64,000 nucleotides of DNA from an uncultured Gammaproteobacteria bacterium (GTDB taxonomy: Bacteria; Pseudomonadota; Gammaproteobacteria; Arenicellales; Poriferihabitantaceae), in the NCBI GenBank assembly GCA_947259885.1, contig CAMYNW010000004.1, positions 1-64,000 on the forward strand. The letters run 5' to 3'. The notes beneath the pieces were generated by a model. That model saw only the letters and a list, made by a program, of their open reading frames with translations. It made no database searches and had not been told where the DNA came from. Positions 39,211-47,132 of this stretch are shown here, piece after piece. Each line of letters starts with the position of its first letter. Position 1 is the stretch's first letter. Position numbers and translations under genes: made by a program.

Positions 39211-39648
39211 ATGAAAACCAAGGTAGCAATTAAAGGTGGATGTTTATGCGGCAGAGTTCGTTACGAAATCACTGGACCCCTCTTTGATGCGGATCACTGC
39301 CATTGTTCTATGTGCAGGCGGCAGCATGGTGCGGCATTTTCGACTTACGCGGAATTCAATCCAGGCGATTTTAAATGGATCTCAGGAGAAGACCATGTAA
39401 AAGTATACGAAACGTTAGCAGGTGCCGGATGGTGTTTTTGTGGTGAGTGTGGCTCGTCTTTAGCAGGAACCGAAAAAGGCAGAATCACCACGGTAACGCT
39501 AGGTACGGTTGAAGGAGATCCAGGTATAAAGCCAGAGTCACATATCTTCGTAGGTTCCAAGGCTCAATGGCATGAAATAAATGATGATCTTCCGCGATTC
39601 GAAGAAAGGCCTCCAGACACATGGAAACCACCGAGCAAAGCCCGTTAA
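39211..39648 (+). CDS. GFA-family zinc protein (cassette)
   Basis: This 145-residue protein has the Gfa/CENP-V fold: GGCLCGRVRYEITGP (residues 10-24), HCHCSMCRRQHGAAFSTY (about 31-48) and CFCGECGSSL (about 77-86). These cysteines form two zinc sites. Family members are annotated as glutathione-dependent formaldehyde-activating, but most have no proven activity. It starts 9 bp after an attC and has no visible Shine-Dalgarno. GFA proteins are frequent integron cargo. Confidence 0.88.
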   Translation: MKTKVAIKGGCLCGRVRYEITGPLFDADHCHCSMCRRQHGAAFSTYAEFNPGDFKWISGEDHVKVYETLAGAGWCFCGECGSSLAGTEKGRITTVTLGTVEGDPGIKPESHIFVGSKAQWHEINDDLPRFEERPPDTWKPPSKAR

Positions 39649-39717
39649 CTAGCGCACGCAGTCGGACTAAACAAAGCGCTACGCGCTTTGTTTGCCCGCT
39701 GACGCGAGGCGTTAGGC
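39643..39717 (+). other. attC site
   Basis: CGTTAAC on the left and GCGTTAGGC on the right enclose AACAAAGCGC-TAC-GCGCTTTGTT, a perfect 10-bp stem. The stop codon of the GFA gene lies in its first bases. Confidence 0.9.
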
Positions 39718-39750
39718 ATATAAGTCATAGCACTTGGGTTTAGAGAACTG

Positions 39751-40239
39751 ATGGAAAAAGTAATTATACTTGTTGATGTCCAGAATATTTACTACACAAC
39801 AAATCAAGCTCACAATTGCAATTTTGACTACAACGAGTTCTGGGTAGAAGCTACGAAAAATAGAAATGTCATGAAAGCTATTGCCTATTCCACCGATCGA
39901 GGCGATGAAAAACAAAGGCAATTTCAAAATATTCTTAGAGCTATAGGGTTCGAGGTAAAGCTAAAGCCATATATACAAAGATCAGATGGTTCTGCTAAAG
40001 GCGATTGGGATGTTGGGATAACCCTTGATGCTATGGAATACGCGAAAGGAGCAGATGTAGTGGTATTAGCTTCAGGTGATGGCGACTTCGACTTGCTAGT
40101 AAAAAAAATTCGAACGGATTACAAAGTTCCTGTAGAGGTCTATGGTGTTCCTCTACTTACAGCCAGCTCATTAATCAAAGCAGCATCTAAATATGTACCA
40201 ATCGAAAACAAATTACTATTAAGTGCGGCAAAATGCTGA
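39751..40239 (+). CDS. NYN-domain (PIN-like) protein (cassette)
   Basis: The 162-residue protein is a NYN/LabA-type domain with the PIN-nuclease acidic set: ILVDVQNIYY (Asp about residue 9), KGDWDVGITLDAME (about 84-97) and VVLASGDGDFDLLVKKI (about 104-120). NYN proteins are predicted metal-dependent RNases. It starts 33 bp after an attC. An RNA-processing or defence-like role is possible but unproven. Confidence 0.87.
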   Translation: MEKVIILVDVQNIYYTTNQAHNCNFDYNEFWVEATKNRNVMKAIAYSTDRGDEKQRQFQNILRAIGFEVKLKPYIQRSDGSAKGDWDVGITLDAMEYAKGADVVVLASGDGDFDLLVKKIRTDYKVPVEVYGVPLLTASSLIKAASKYVPIENKLLLSAAKC

Positions 40240-40248
40240 ATGTAAAAT

Positions 40249-40354
40249 GCCTAACAAGCGCAATTAACTCGGGCAATTTTCCGCAATGTTCGTTTGTGCC
40301 GAATGGAACAAGTCTCACCCCGCCACAAATTGCCGATTATCGCGGACGTTAGGC
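40249..40354 (+). other. attC site, long form
   Basis: GCCTAACAAGCG on the left and CGGACGTTAGGC on the right enclose long imperfectly paired arms, with CGGGCAATTTTCCGC and its partner CGCCACAAATTGCCG near the ends. At about 106 bp it is the longest attC in this array. Confidence 0.85.
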
Positions 40355-40372
40355 TTTCGCTTAGGTTATAGA

Positions 40373-41242
40373 ATGCCACTAAATACTAATAATACAATAT
40401 TGCTACCAGATAAAAGGCAATTAGGGTACGCGGAATACGGTGTGGACAATGGTTTCCCGGTATTCATGTTTCATGGAAATCCTGGTTCAAGGTTATGTTG
40501 GGGTTATTTTCCAGACTGTCCTTTTATAGGTGGAATTCGAATCATTGCTCCTGATAGACCTGGTTATGGGTTATCTGATTTTGCAGAGAACGCAATAGAA
40601 AGTTGGCCAGATGATACATGTAAGCTCGCGGACCATCTGGGAATTGAAAAATTTGCTGTTTTAGGTGTTTCTGGTGGTGGTCCTTATGCTTTGGCTTGCG
40701 CTTGGAAAATTCCTGATCGCCTTTATTCCGTAGGATTACTTGGCAGCGTGGGTCCAAATAACCCTGAAGCTGTAGAAGGTGTTATCAAATCACTTCGCGT
40801 CCTATGGAAAGTAGCTAAACCGTTTTATTGGCTAGTTAAGTTGCAAATGAGGTTTATGGGAATGATCGCAAAAAAAAATCCTGAAAAATTAATGAAGCAA
40901 CTTAGAGATCTCGAGCTCTCAGACAAAGATAAAGAAGTTTTCGATAAACCTGAAATCCAAAGAATATTCATTCACGATTTTCCAGAAGCCTACCGACAGA
41001 ATGGAATTGGTTCTGCTTATGATGCGACAATTCCTGGTAATTGGCCAATACCACTGAATGAGATAAAGATAATGGTAAACATCTGGAGCATGGAGGCAGA
41101 TCAACTTGTAGGTGATATGGGGCGGTATTTGGCCAACAAAATACCAAATTGTAAGGCAAATTTCATTACCGATAGAGGGCACTTGTGGGCAATGGAAAAC
41201 ATGAGCGAAGTATTGTCAGATTTGGTTGCAGAGAAGAATTAA
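40373..41242 (+). CDS. Alpha/beta hydrolase (cassette)
   Basis: This 289-residue alpha/beta-hydrolase has the oxyanion motif MFHGNPGSRLCW (about residues 28-39), the nucleophile elbow GVSGGGPYALAC (Ser about 98) and a C-terminal His in TDRGHLWAMEN. The first strand KRQLGYAEYGVDNGFPVFMFHG is typical of this family. ATG 40373 is used; the open frame extends further upstream only through the attC. Codon use is AT-rich like the rest of the array. Substrate unknown. Confidence 0.85.
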   Translation: MPLNTNNTILLPDKRQLGYAEYGVDNGFPVFMFHGNPGSRLCWGYFPDCPFIGGIRIIAPDRPGYGLSDFAENAIESWPDDTCKLADHLGIEKFAVLGVSGGGPYALACAWKIPDRLYSVGLLGSVGPNNPEAVEGVIKSLRVLWKVAKPFYWLVKLQMRFMGMIAKKNPEKLMKQLRDLELSDKDKEVFDKPEIQRIFIHDFPEAYRQNGIGSAYDATIPGNWPIPLNEIKIMVNIWSMEADQLVGDMGRYLANKIPNCKANFITDRGHLWAMENMSEVLSDLVAEKN

Positions 41243-41263
41243 AGTCTCAAAGGTGCTAAACAA

Positions 41264-41326
41264 CCCTAACAAGTTACTCAGCCAGGGCGCGCAAACAACG
41301 CGCGCCTGTTAGCTCAAACGTTAGGG
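41264..41326 (+). other. attC site abutting a MITE end
   Basis: CCCTAACAAG on the left, GGCGCGC/GCGCGCC stem, and AACGTTAGGG on the right. The right core TTAG is immediately followed by GGAACCTCTGATCAAAAC, the MITE terminal sequence. Confidence 0.85.
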
Positions 41327-41419
41327 AACCTCTGATCAAAACATGAACGATCAATTTGAGCCCAAAATGACCTATTTCTTCGTTGGAAAACTTCGCAATA
41401 GCCCTGCTATTACGTGCGT
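41325..41419. mobile_element. Partial IS5-type MITE, left end
   Basis: These 95 bp match 20149-20243 with two differences. The right half and right inverted repeat seen at 20291-20310 are absent here. The flanking TTAG is a YTAR target and is also part of the attC core. Confidence 0.8.
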
Positions 41420-41939
41420 GGTGGTATCCAAACCTGATTGGCTCAAAACCGATCAGGTTAAAGAAATATATTCCGTTAGTGGTTGCGTCTCTAAAGATTT
41501 TGATGACTGGATCAATTATTGGAAACACAATGGCTACTGGTTTTTTGATTCACCTAAAATCATTAAAGAGATAGCCAAAGAAAATGATATTGATTTGTCT
41601 GGCATGAAGCTATTCTTCTATCGCGTCTATGAGAATCAATGGAATGATGAGACAGGACAGTGGGAAGATTTTAAGCCAGAGGAATCATTTGAGACCAATG
41701 TAGAGCTTCCCAAGTCATCTACTCTGCATGGCTTCGATATAACTACATTTACGGCTCAAACATCTGCTGAGTGCTCCCCGCTGTCGTGCAACCATATGGC
41801 GGAGGAACTTGAAGCAAGCCCAAACTGCCTATTAAGCTCATTCGAAGAGGCAAAACAATTAATTGAGTCGGGCGATTTTAATCAATGTGAGCCAGGCCCT
41901 TATCGTATATTTGAAGTTTATAGCGTTGAAAATGCCTAA
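41343..41939 (+). CDS. Unknown cassette protein with a MITE-derived N-terminus
   Basis: This 198-residue protein is not recognised. Residues 1 to about 25 (MNDQFEPKMTYFFVGKLRNS...) are encoded by the MITE left end. The rest (KPDWLKTDQVKEIYSVSGC, INYWKHNGYWFFDSPKII, MKLFFYRVYENQWND, GPYRIFEVYSVENA) is unrelated to it. It is acidic, with four cysteines in the last third, and has no signal or transmembrane segment. The gene may have lost its own start and acquired this one, or may start later, for example at a GTG near 41419. It is followed directly by an attC. Confidence 0.6.
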   Translation: MNDQFEPKMTYFFVGKLRNSPAITCVVVSKPDWLKTDQVKEIYSVSGCVSKDFDDWINYWKHNGYWFFDSPKIIKEIAKENDIDLSGMKLFFYRVYENQWNDETGQWEDFKPEESFETNVELPKSSTLHGFDITTFTAQTSAECSPLSCNHMAEELEASPNCLLSSFEEAKQLIESGDFNQCEPGPYRIFEVYSVENA

Positions 41940-42007
41940 CAAGTCAATCAACTACGCGCCTCCGGCGCCGGACACGCTAAAGCGCCCCGGTTATTTCGGC
42001 GTTATGC
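41934..42007 (+). other. attC site
   Basis: GCCTAACAAG on the left and GGCGTTATGC on the right, with GCGCC/GGCGC stem sequences between. It overlaps the last codons of the upstream gene. Confidence 0.88.
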
Positions 42008-42059
42008 GCTTGCTCCAGCTATAACGTGCACCTGACAATTCAGTAAACGAGCAAAATGT

Positions 42060-43130
42060 ATGAAAGAATTTACTCTTGACTCATTAGGCTGGTGTGGCTG
42101 GTTTGAACAACAAGCTAAAAAACTTTGTGAGGGAGAGAAACTTGTAGCGCGCGTGGCGGCGGTTGATCGTGATCAGTTGCTTCTGGTGGGTGAGATTGGA
42201 TTTTTCCGCGCAAAACTATCCGGTAAATACATGTATGAATCCGAGTCGGCGTCGGAACGACCATGCGTTGGTGATTGGGTTTGTGTGGAAAAACCTGAGT
42301 TCGACCAATTTGGCGTAGTGCATAAGGTTTTTGAACGGAGGACATGCCTGCGTCGCAAGGCAGCCGGAGATTCAGTTGAATTCCAAATGATTGCAGCAAA
42401 CGTTGATTTCGTCATCATCGTACAATCATGCTACTACGACTTTAACCTCAAGAGACTGGAACGATATTTAGTAATGATAGAGGAGGGCGGATCGACGCCT
42501 TTGATTCTCCTAACTAAGACTGACCTGGTTACATCGGAAGTATTGGCAGATCAAATCGAGCAAATCAGAAATGCAGACATTACTGAACCAGTAGGATCAC
42601 TAAGCAACGTTACAAAAGAAGGGCTTGATGAACTAAAGAGCACTTTTTCCCCCGGCAAGACCTATTGTTTTGTTGGATCATCAGGTGTTGGGAAGAGCAC
42701 TATTATTAACAGCCTTGTGGGCCGAAACGTGCTGGAGACAAAGGTAGTAAGCAGCACCGGTGAAGGGCGACATACCACCGTGCGAAGGGAGCTTGTTCTC
42801 CTGGAGAATGGCGCAATGGTAATAGATAATCCAGGTATGAGGGAATTCGGGGTATTCGGAGCAGAGGATGGAATCGAGGCAAGCTACTCTGACATTCTAG
42901 CACTAGCGTCGCAGTGTCGGTTCCGGAACTGTACTCATTCCAACGAACCAGGCTGTGCCGTGTTGAATGCGTTGGAGCGAAGCGAGATCGATGCTGAACA
43001 CTATGACAACTTTATCAAATTGCGACAAGAGTCTGAGCACTATTTGTTGTCAAATGCGGAAAAGCGCAAAAAAGACCGAGAGTTTGGGCGATTCATCAAG
43101 TCAGCAAAAAAGGAACTAGAAGATGAATAG
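42060..43130 (+). CDS. rsgA: RsgA-like ribosome-associated GTPase (cassette)
   Basis: RsgA is a circularly permuted GTPase that helps mature the 30S subunit. The 356-residue protein has an N-terminal OB fold (about residues 25-95), the permuted G motifs in the order TKTD (about 157), GSSGVGKSTI (about 205) and DNPGMREF (about 261), and the zinc finger CRFRNCTHSNEPGC (about 289-302). All key residues are intact. It lies between two attC sites, so this copy is cassette-borne and probably additional to a chromosomal rsgA. A protective or regulatory role is a guess. Confidence 0.88.
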   Translation: MKEFTLDSLGWCGWFEQQAKKLCEGEKLVARVAAVDRDQLLLVGEIGFFRAKLSGKYMYESESASERPCVGDWVCVEKPEFDQFGVVHKVFERRTCLRRKAAGDSVEFQMIAANVDFVIIVQSCYYDFNLKRLERYLVMIEEGGSTPLILLTKTDLVTSEVLADQIEQIRNADITEPVGSLSNVTKEGLDELKSTFSPGKTYCFVGSSGVGKSTIINSLVGRNVLETKVVSSTGEGRHTTVRRELVLLENGAMVIDNPGMREFGVFGAEDGIEASYSDILALASQCRFRNCTHSNEPGCAVLNALERSEIDAEHYDNFIKLRQESEHYLLSNAEKRKKDREFGRFIKSAKKELEDE

Positions 43131-43215
43131 ATTTAACGAAGCGCAAAACAAACGCATGCAGATGGGCGTGCAAACCGCTACGCGTTTTGCACGCCGCTGA
43201 TGCGGAGCGTTATGT
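43131..43215 (+). other. attC site, last one recognised
   Basis: ATTTAAC on the left, GAGCGTTATGT on the right, with GGCGTGCAAA and TTTTGCACGCC as the main stem arms. I see no further attC downstream, so the recognisable array ends here. Confidence 0.83.
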
Positions 43216-43371
43216 GGCGATAGGTCCAACCGACCAATAGCTTCTCGACCAGATAGTAAGTTTTCAGTTAGGGCTTTTTGGTAATACCGAAGTCAAAGTT
43301 CTTTTTTTGTCTACTACTGCGTTTTACTGGTATACATACCTTCACTAAGACCAGGTAAGAAGGAGTAAAAC

Positions 43372-43452
43372 ATGGAACTTGGGGCATTTTCAGTAAGCTT
43401 TGTCGCGGTTGATTATGATGGAAACCCAATCCTGATCGATCAAAACGTATAG
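43372..43452 (+). pseudogene. VOC/glyoxalase-family gene collapsed by internal deletion
   Basis: A 26-codon frame with a strong ribosome binding site (AAGGAG) encodes MELGAFSVS joined to FVAVDYDGNPILIDQNV. The first part is the usual start, and the second the usual end, of VOC-family proteins of about 120 residues. The middle (about 90-95 codons) is missing, yet start, frame and stop are kept. The surrounding 43216-43541 shows no other gene. Confidence 0.7.
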
Positions 43453-43541
43453 TCGACGATTTTGTGATCGCATATAAAACATTAGGAGAAAATCAGGTAA
43501 AGCACTGCGTTGATCTATGGTGGGTGAAAATCTAACTATAG

Positions 43542-43937
43542 ATGAAACTGATTTATAAAGTAGGGGTGATCGGTTTAATTGGGTTTGCGCTGGTATTCGC
43601 TCCTACCTTCTTTTGTCCCGACTATCGTCTATGTTTAGATCGATGGTTTAACTCATACCTTATTTTTGGTTTTTCATTTTTTGTTGGCGTTTTCGAGTCT
43701 AGTAGATTGAATAACTCCAAATCGGGTCCGACAAGGACATTTGGATACGGATGTGCGGTTATGGTTCTATATCCTATCTGGAGCTTAATCGATGTTTTTG
43801 TCAGTCCTGGATCACATACGTTGCTTGGGTTAGAAATAATACTATACATAGCATTTGGTGTCGGAACGGGAATAACCGCATTGATAGGATACTGGGCCGG
43901 CAATTTATTCAGGAAACTGATAAATACAGATTCTTAA
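43542..43937 (+). CDS. Small integral membrane protein, unknown
   Basis: The 131-residue protein has four hydrophobic segments (about residues 5-25, 37-52, 68-88, 95-120). A periplasmic-looking loop CPDYRLCLDRW contains two cysteines that could pair. There is no recognised family. It follows the collapsed VOC gene and has no attC at its 3' end that I can find, so it may be outside the integron or in a decayed cassette. Confidence 0.6.
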   Translation: MKLIYKVGVIGLIGFALVFAPTFFCPDYRLCLDRWFNSYLIFGFSFFVGVFESSRLNNSKSGPTRTFGYGCAVMVLYPIWSLIDVFVSPGSHTLLGLEIILYIAFGVGTGITALIGYWAGNLFRKLINTDS

Positions 43938-44020
43938 AAGTCTAATAACGAGTGGCAGAGTGCGGGGCGGGATGTTACTTTAAAGGCGACCCCGACGTTT
44001 TTTACGGCATAATATAAATT

Positions 44021-44392
44021 ATGTCGATTCTAATAATTATTTTTGGTGCGTTGACGCTTTTGGCCGGGATGGTAATCATTGCGAACCCGGAAGCCATATT
44101 TGGGTTATTAGAAAAGCATATCGAAAAAATATGGCTGCAAGTGGTGGCGGTTGCAGTAAGGTTATTGCTTGGAATTCTGCTCATCTATCTATCAAGCGTA
44201 TCTAAGTATCCTATAGCAATTGAAATTATTGGATGGCTCTCGATTGTTGCTGCTTCAGTAATAGCTTTAATGGGGTCAGGAAACTTTAACAGGCTAATAG
44301 CCTGGGCTTTGAATTTGACCAGGCCGATAGGTCGTATTGGTGGGGTGTTGGCAGTTATTTTCGGCGCTTTCTTAATTTATGCATTTATTTAA
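44021..44392 (+). CDS. Small integral membrane protein, unknown
   Basis: The 123-residue protein has about four hydrophobic helices (MSILIIIFGALTLLAGMVII, VRLLLGILLIYLSS, IIGWLSIVAASVIALMGSG, IGGVLAVIFGAFLIYAFI) with a short basic loop between the last two. There is no catalytic motif. It resembles small DUF-type membrane proteins but I cannot assign one. Not related by eye to the previous membrane protein. Confidence 0.62.
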   Translation: MSILIIIFGALTLLAGMVIIANPEAIFGLLEKHIEKIWLQVVAVAVRLLLGILLIYLSSVSKYPIAIEIIGWLSIVAASVIALMGSGNFNRLIAWALNLTRPIGRIGGVLAVIFGAFLIYAFI

Positions 44393-44406
44393 AGATATGG
44401 TCTCAC

Positions 44407-44544
44407 ATGTATAACCAGTTAACATCTGCTGATCTAATGGGCGTCTATTTTGTTTCAGCCATGTGCTCAATTATGTCTGGGAAGTTTGAAGATGTATTTC
44501 GTGCGCAGAACTATGGCGTGCGATCATTTGAAGGCCCAAACTGA
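44407..44544 (+). CDS. Possible 45-residue peptide
   Basis: The frame ATG 44407 to TGA 44544 encodes MYNQLTSADLMGVYFVSAMC and a further 25 residues ending RSFEGPN. No convincing Shine-Dalgarno precedes it and I know no homologue. It may be a fragment of a longer lost gene. Confidence 0.2.
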   Translation: MYNQLTSADLMGVYFVSAMCSIMSGKFEDVFRAQNYGVRSFEGPN

Positions 44545-44567
44545 AATAGTTTTCAAAGGAGAATCTA

Positions 44568-45116
44568 ATGAAACATGATGGCGGATGGAAAAAGGAATCT
44601 TCCAGATACCTGTTCAAAAGTCAGTGGTTCAACTTACGGCAGGACGATGTGGTGTTACCAGCTGGCGAGTCAATTGTTTATACAGTTGTAGAACATCCAG
44701 GCTATTCTATGGTGGTGCCATTGTTAGACGACGGTCGTGTGATCCTTGAACGGGTGTACAGATACACTGTTCAGGAAACAGTGCTGGAGTGCCCATCAGG
44801 GGGCTTGGATGGAGACACACCTGCAGTGGCTGCAGAACGAGAGCTGCTGGAAGAAACAGGCTGGTCCGCTGGTGTATTAACGCCTCTGGGATCGTATTAC
44901 GGAAGCAATGGGATAAGTAACGAACGGCTCCATATATTTTTAGGAACTAAGTTACAAAATATATCAGAACCGAGACGTGAGATTACTGAGCAAATGGAGC
45001 TTGAGAAAATGCGTTTGGAAGACGCGATTGAACTGGCTTACTCTGGGCAGCTAGCCGATGGACCAAGCGCGTTGGCACTGATGCTGGCTTTCAGACACCT
45101 GCAACAGTCAATTTAA
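44568..45116 (+). CDS. Nudix hydrolase, ADP-ribose pyrophosphatase-like
   Basis: This 182-residue protein has the Nudix box region GGLDGDTPAVAAERELLEETGW (about residues 77-98). REL and EETG are intact, but the first Glu is replaced by Asp and the loop is one residue short against the ADPRase form. The flanking pattern (YTVVEHPGYSMVVPLL, LGSYYGSNGISNERLHIFLG) fits ADP-ribose pyrophosphatases. A good ribosome binding site (AAAGGAGAATCTA) precedes the ATG. Likely a cytosolic nucleoside-diphosphate hydrolase. Confidence 0.85.
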   Translation: MKHDGGWKKESSRYLFKSQWFNLRQDDVVLPAGESIVYTVVEHPGYSMVVPLLDDGRVILERVYRYTVQETVLECPSGGLDGDTPAVAAERELLEETGWSAGVLTPLGSYYGSNGISNERLHIFLGTKLQNISEPRREITEQMELEKMRLEDAIELAYSGQLADGPSALALMLAFRHLQQSI

Positions 45117-45174
45117 AGGTAGTGCTCGCAGTCGTCAATTTCACTTACACCTCGCTTCAATACGGTTATTTAAA

Positions 45175-45627
45175 ATGAATCTGGTGTTAGATCGTTATAC
45201 CGATAACCCGGTTATTGGAGCAATAGTTGCCTGGCCGCCAAAAAAGGAAAGAATAAAAACCTTGCGGGGATGTTGCCCAATTCTACGAAAGCCGTTCATC
45301 GAAATTGAATACGAAAATGGACGTACAGAGTCGTGTAGTTTTCCAAAGGGTGCGTTCGGTCAGTTCTGGGCTGAGGCCGTTGTGATTATAGAAACCATCA
45401 CTGATATAGAAATCATTTCAGAGTTCGAATGCCCTCCGCCTGCTGACAAATCAGAATTAGTCAGTGAGCTACAGATCGCGGTACAAGAGTGTATTGCAGA
45501 GAGCGCTGAAATATTCGCTGGAGGGATGTATAAACTGTTTTTGGATCAGTATGGGAAGAGCTATAAAGGGCTACCTGACGAAGTACAGGAAAAAATTGAA
45601 AGGGCACAACAAGAGCTGATTGATTAA
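45175..45627 (+). CDS. Conserved protein of unknown function
   Basis: This 150-residue soluble protein is not recognised. It has an N-terminal strand-rich part (VIGAIVAWPPKKERIKTL, FIEIEYENGRTESCSFPKGAFG) and an acidic helical C-terminus (LQIAVQECIAESAEIFAGGMYKLF, DEVQEKIERAQQELID). There is no signal peptide, transmembrane segment or obvious active site. It lies alone between the Nudix and TfoX-N genes on the same strand. Confidence 0.55.
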   Translation: MNLVLDRYTDNPVIGAIVAWPPKKERIKTLRGCCPILRKPFIEIEYENGRTESCSFPKGAFGQFWAEAVVIIETITDIEIISEFECPPPADKSELVSELQIAVQECIAESAEIFAGGMYKLFLDQYGKSYKGLPDEVQEKIERAQQELID

Positions 45628-45719
45628 AAATGCCATATAGTCTTCGTATAATGATGTTTATTGGTCATTCCTCTCGATGTTGTGTAAAAACGAATTTGAG
45701 AAAGAGTTGAGTAAGCGTA

Positions 45720-46097
45720 ATGCCCGCGCCCAGTGAGGAAATTGAGTTTGTTACTCACGTGGTTGAGCTGATGCAATCAGTTGGGCCAGCGAATGCGAAA
45801 CGCATGTTTGGAGGTCATGGAATCTTCTTGGATGGGCTGATGTTTGGGCTGATCGCGGGTGGCGATTTGTACTTAAAGGCGGATGATGTAAACGTTGAGG
45901 ATTTCCTGTCCAGGGGCCTTGAGCTTTTTAGCTATTACAAGGGGGAAAAAGAATTCAAACTATCTTACTTTCAGACCCCGGAGGAAACGCTGGATGATGG
46001 TGAAGCAATGCGCGAATGGGGAAGCAAAGCGTATGAGGCTGCATTGAGAGCGGCATCTGAAAAACGTAAGAAAAGTAAAAGGAAAAATAAATCATGA
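45720..46097 (+). CDS. TfoX N-terminal domain protein
   Basis: The 125-residue protein is a stand-alone TfoX_N domain: SVGPANAKRMFGGHGIFLDGLMFGLIAGGDLYLKAD (about residues 20-55) and FSYYKGEKEFKLSYFQTPEE. It ends in a very basic tail (RAASEKRKKSKRKNKS) that could bind nucleic acid. In competence regulator TfoX/Sxy this domain precedes a helix-hairpin domain that is absent here. Function is not established for short members. Confidence 0.85.
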   Translation: MPAPSEEIEFVTHVVELMQSVGPANAKRMFGGHGIFLDGLMFGLIAGGDLYLKADDVNVEDFLSRGLELFSYYKGEKEFKLSYFQTPEETLDDGEAMREWGSKAYEAALRAASEKRKKSKRKNKS

Positions 46098-46153
46098 GGA
46101 TTCCCGCAAAAAGTAATTGCTGAGTATTCTGGTTGCGTTAGCGCAGTTTTAAA

Positions 46154-46924
46154 CTAAGAACGTCTGAGGAAAACAGGTTTATGTTTTAAGGACAAGTCCC
46201 CGTCGTAGTAGTATCCATCGAGATCAAAATCGACAAGCTTTTCGGGTCGTTTTATGCGATTTTTAATTATCCAGGCAGCCATTCTGCCACGCGCTTTCTT
46301 GGCAAGAAAACCAATCATCCGGTATTCGCCATTATTCCAATCCCTGAACGCCGGCGAGATGATATCTGCGCGCAGCGATTTCGGTTTCACCGATTTAAAG
46401 TACTCATTGGAAGCAAGATTGACCAAGGTCTTTGAGCCAATAGTTGTTAGCTGTTCATTCAGAGCATCAGTGATGCGGGTGTCCCAGAAATCATATAGGT
46501 TTTTACCACGCCTGGTTTTCAGGCGGGTTCCCATTTCAAGCCGGTAGGGACGCATTAAATCCAGCGGCCTGAGCACACCATATAGCCCCGACAGTATCCG
46601 CAGATGATTCTGAGCCCAGGCCAGGTCGCTACTATTCATGTTTTCAGCCTCCAGACCAGTGTAGACATCTCCCTTGAAGGCAAGTACCGCCTGCTTCGCA
46701 TCAATTTGGTCGCACTTGGGCTGCCAAAGTTGGTATCTCTTTTGATTCAGTTCCGCTAGCGCTGGGCTGATATTCATCAAAGTCTGTAATTTTGATGAGG
46801 ACTGACGACGCAGAACATCGATCAGAGCTTGACTGTGATCGAGAAAGCCGGGCTTGGTGAATTTACGGATGCGGTGTTTGGATTCATAGTCCAGCGTCTT
46901 GGCTGGCGACAGAACAATAAGCAT
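46154..46924 (-). CDS. yaaA: Peroxide stress protein YaaA
   Basis: The 256-residue protein matches YaaA/DUF328 along its length: MLIVLSPAKTLDYE, ISPALAELNQKRYQLW, AVLAFKGDVYTGL, LSGLYGVLRPLDLMRPYRLEMG and VNLASNEYFKSV. E. coli YaaA limits iron-driven oxidative damage during peroxide stress and binds DNA. Length agrees with the family. It is isolated, with AT-rich spacers on both sides. Confidence 0.95.
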   Translation of the reverse strand: MLIVLSPAKTLDYESKHRIRKFTKPGFLDHSQALIDVLRRQSSSKLQTLMNISPALAELNQKRYQLWQPKCDQIDAKQAVLAFKGDVYTGLEAENMNSSDLAWAQNHLRILSGLYGVLRPLDLMRPYRLEMGTRLKTRRGKNLYDFWDTRITDALNEQLTTIGSKTLVNLASNEYFKSVKPKSLRADIISPAFRDWNNGEYRMIGFLAKKARGRMAAWIIKNRIKRPEKLVDFDLDGYYYDGDLSLKHKPVFLRRS

Positions 46925-47132
46925 GAACGATTTGTAAAAGCGAGGATACGGGAGGGATTTTAAGGTTCAGTATGTCAAATCGATGTGAGGAACTATCTTG
47001 TCACAGTCACCATTCCATAATTAATAATTTACCCAAACACCGCAGTGGCTCATACTAGAGGTCGATACATTTCGGCGAAATGACTCTCCCTAGTCGTCGA
47101 ACAAATATGAAAGTAAGCGGCTGATCGAAAGC

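Noticed and set aside
43938..44020. Possible further attC after the 43542 gene
   Set aside because: It lacks a convincing TAAC/GTTA core pair and complementary arms, so the array was ended at 43215.
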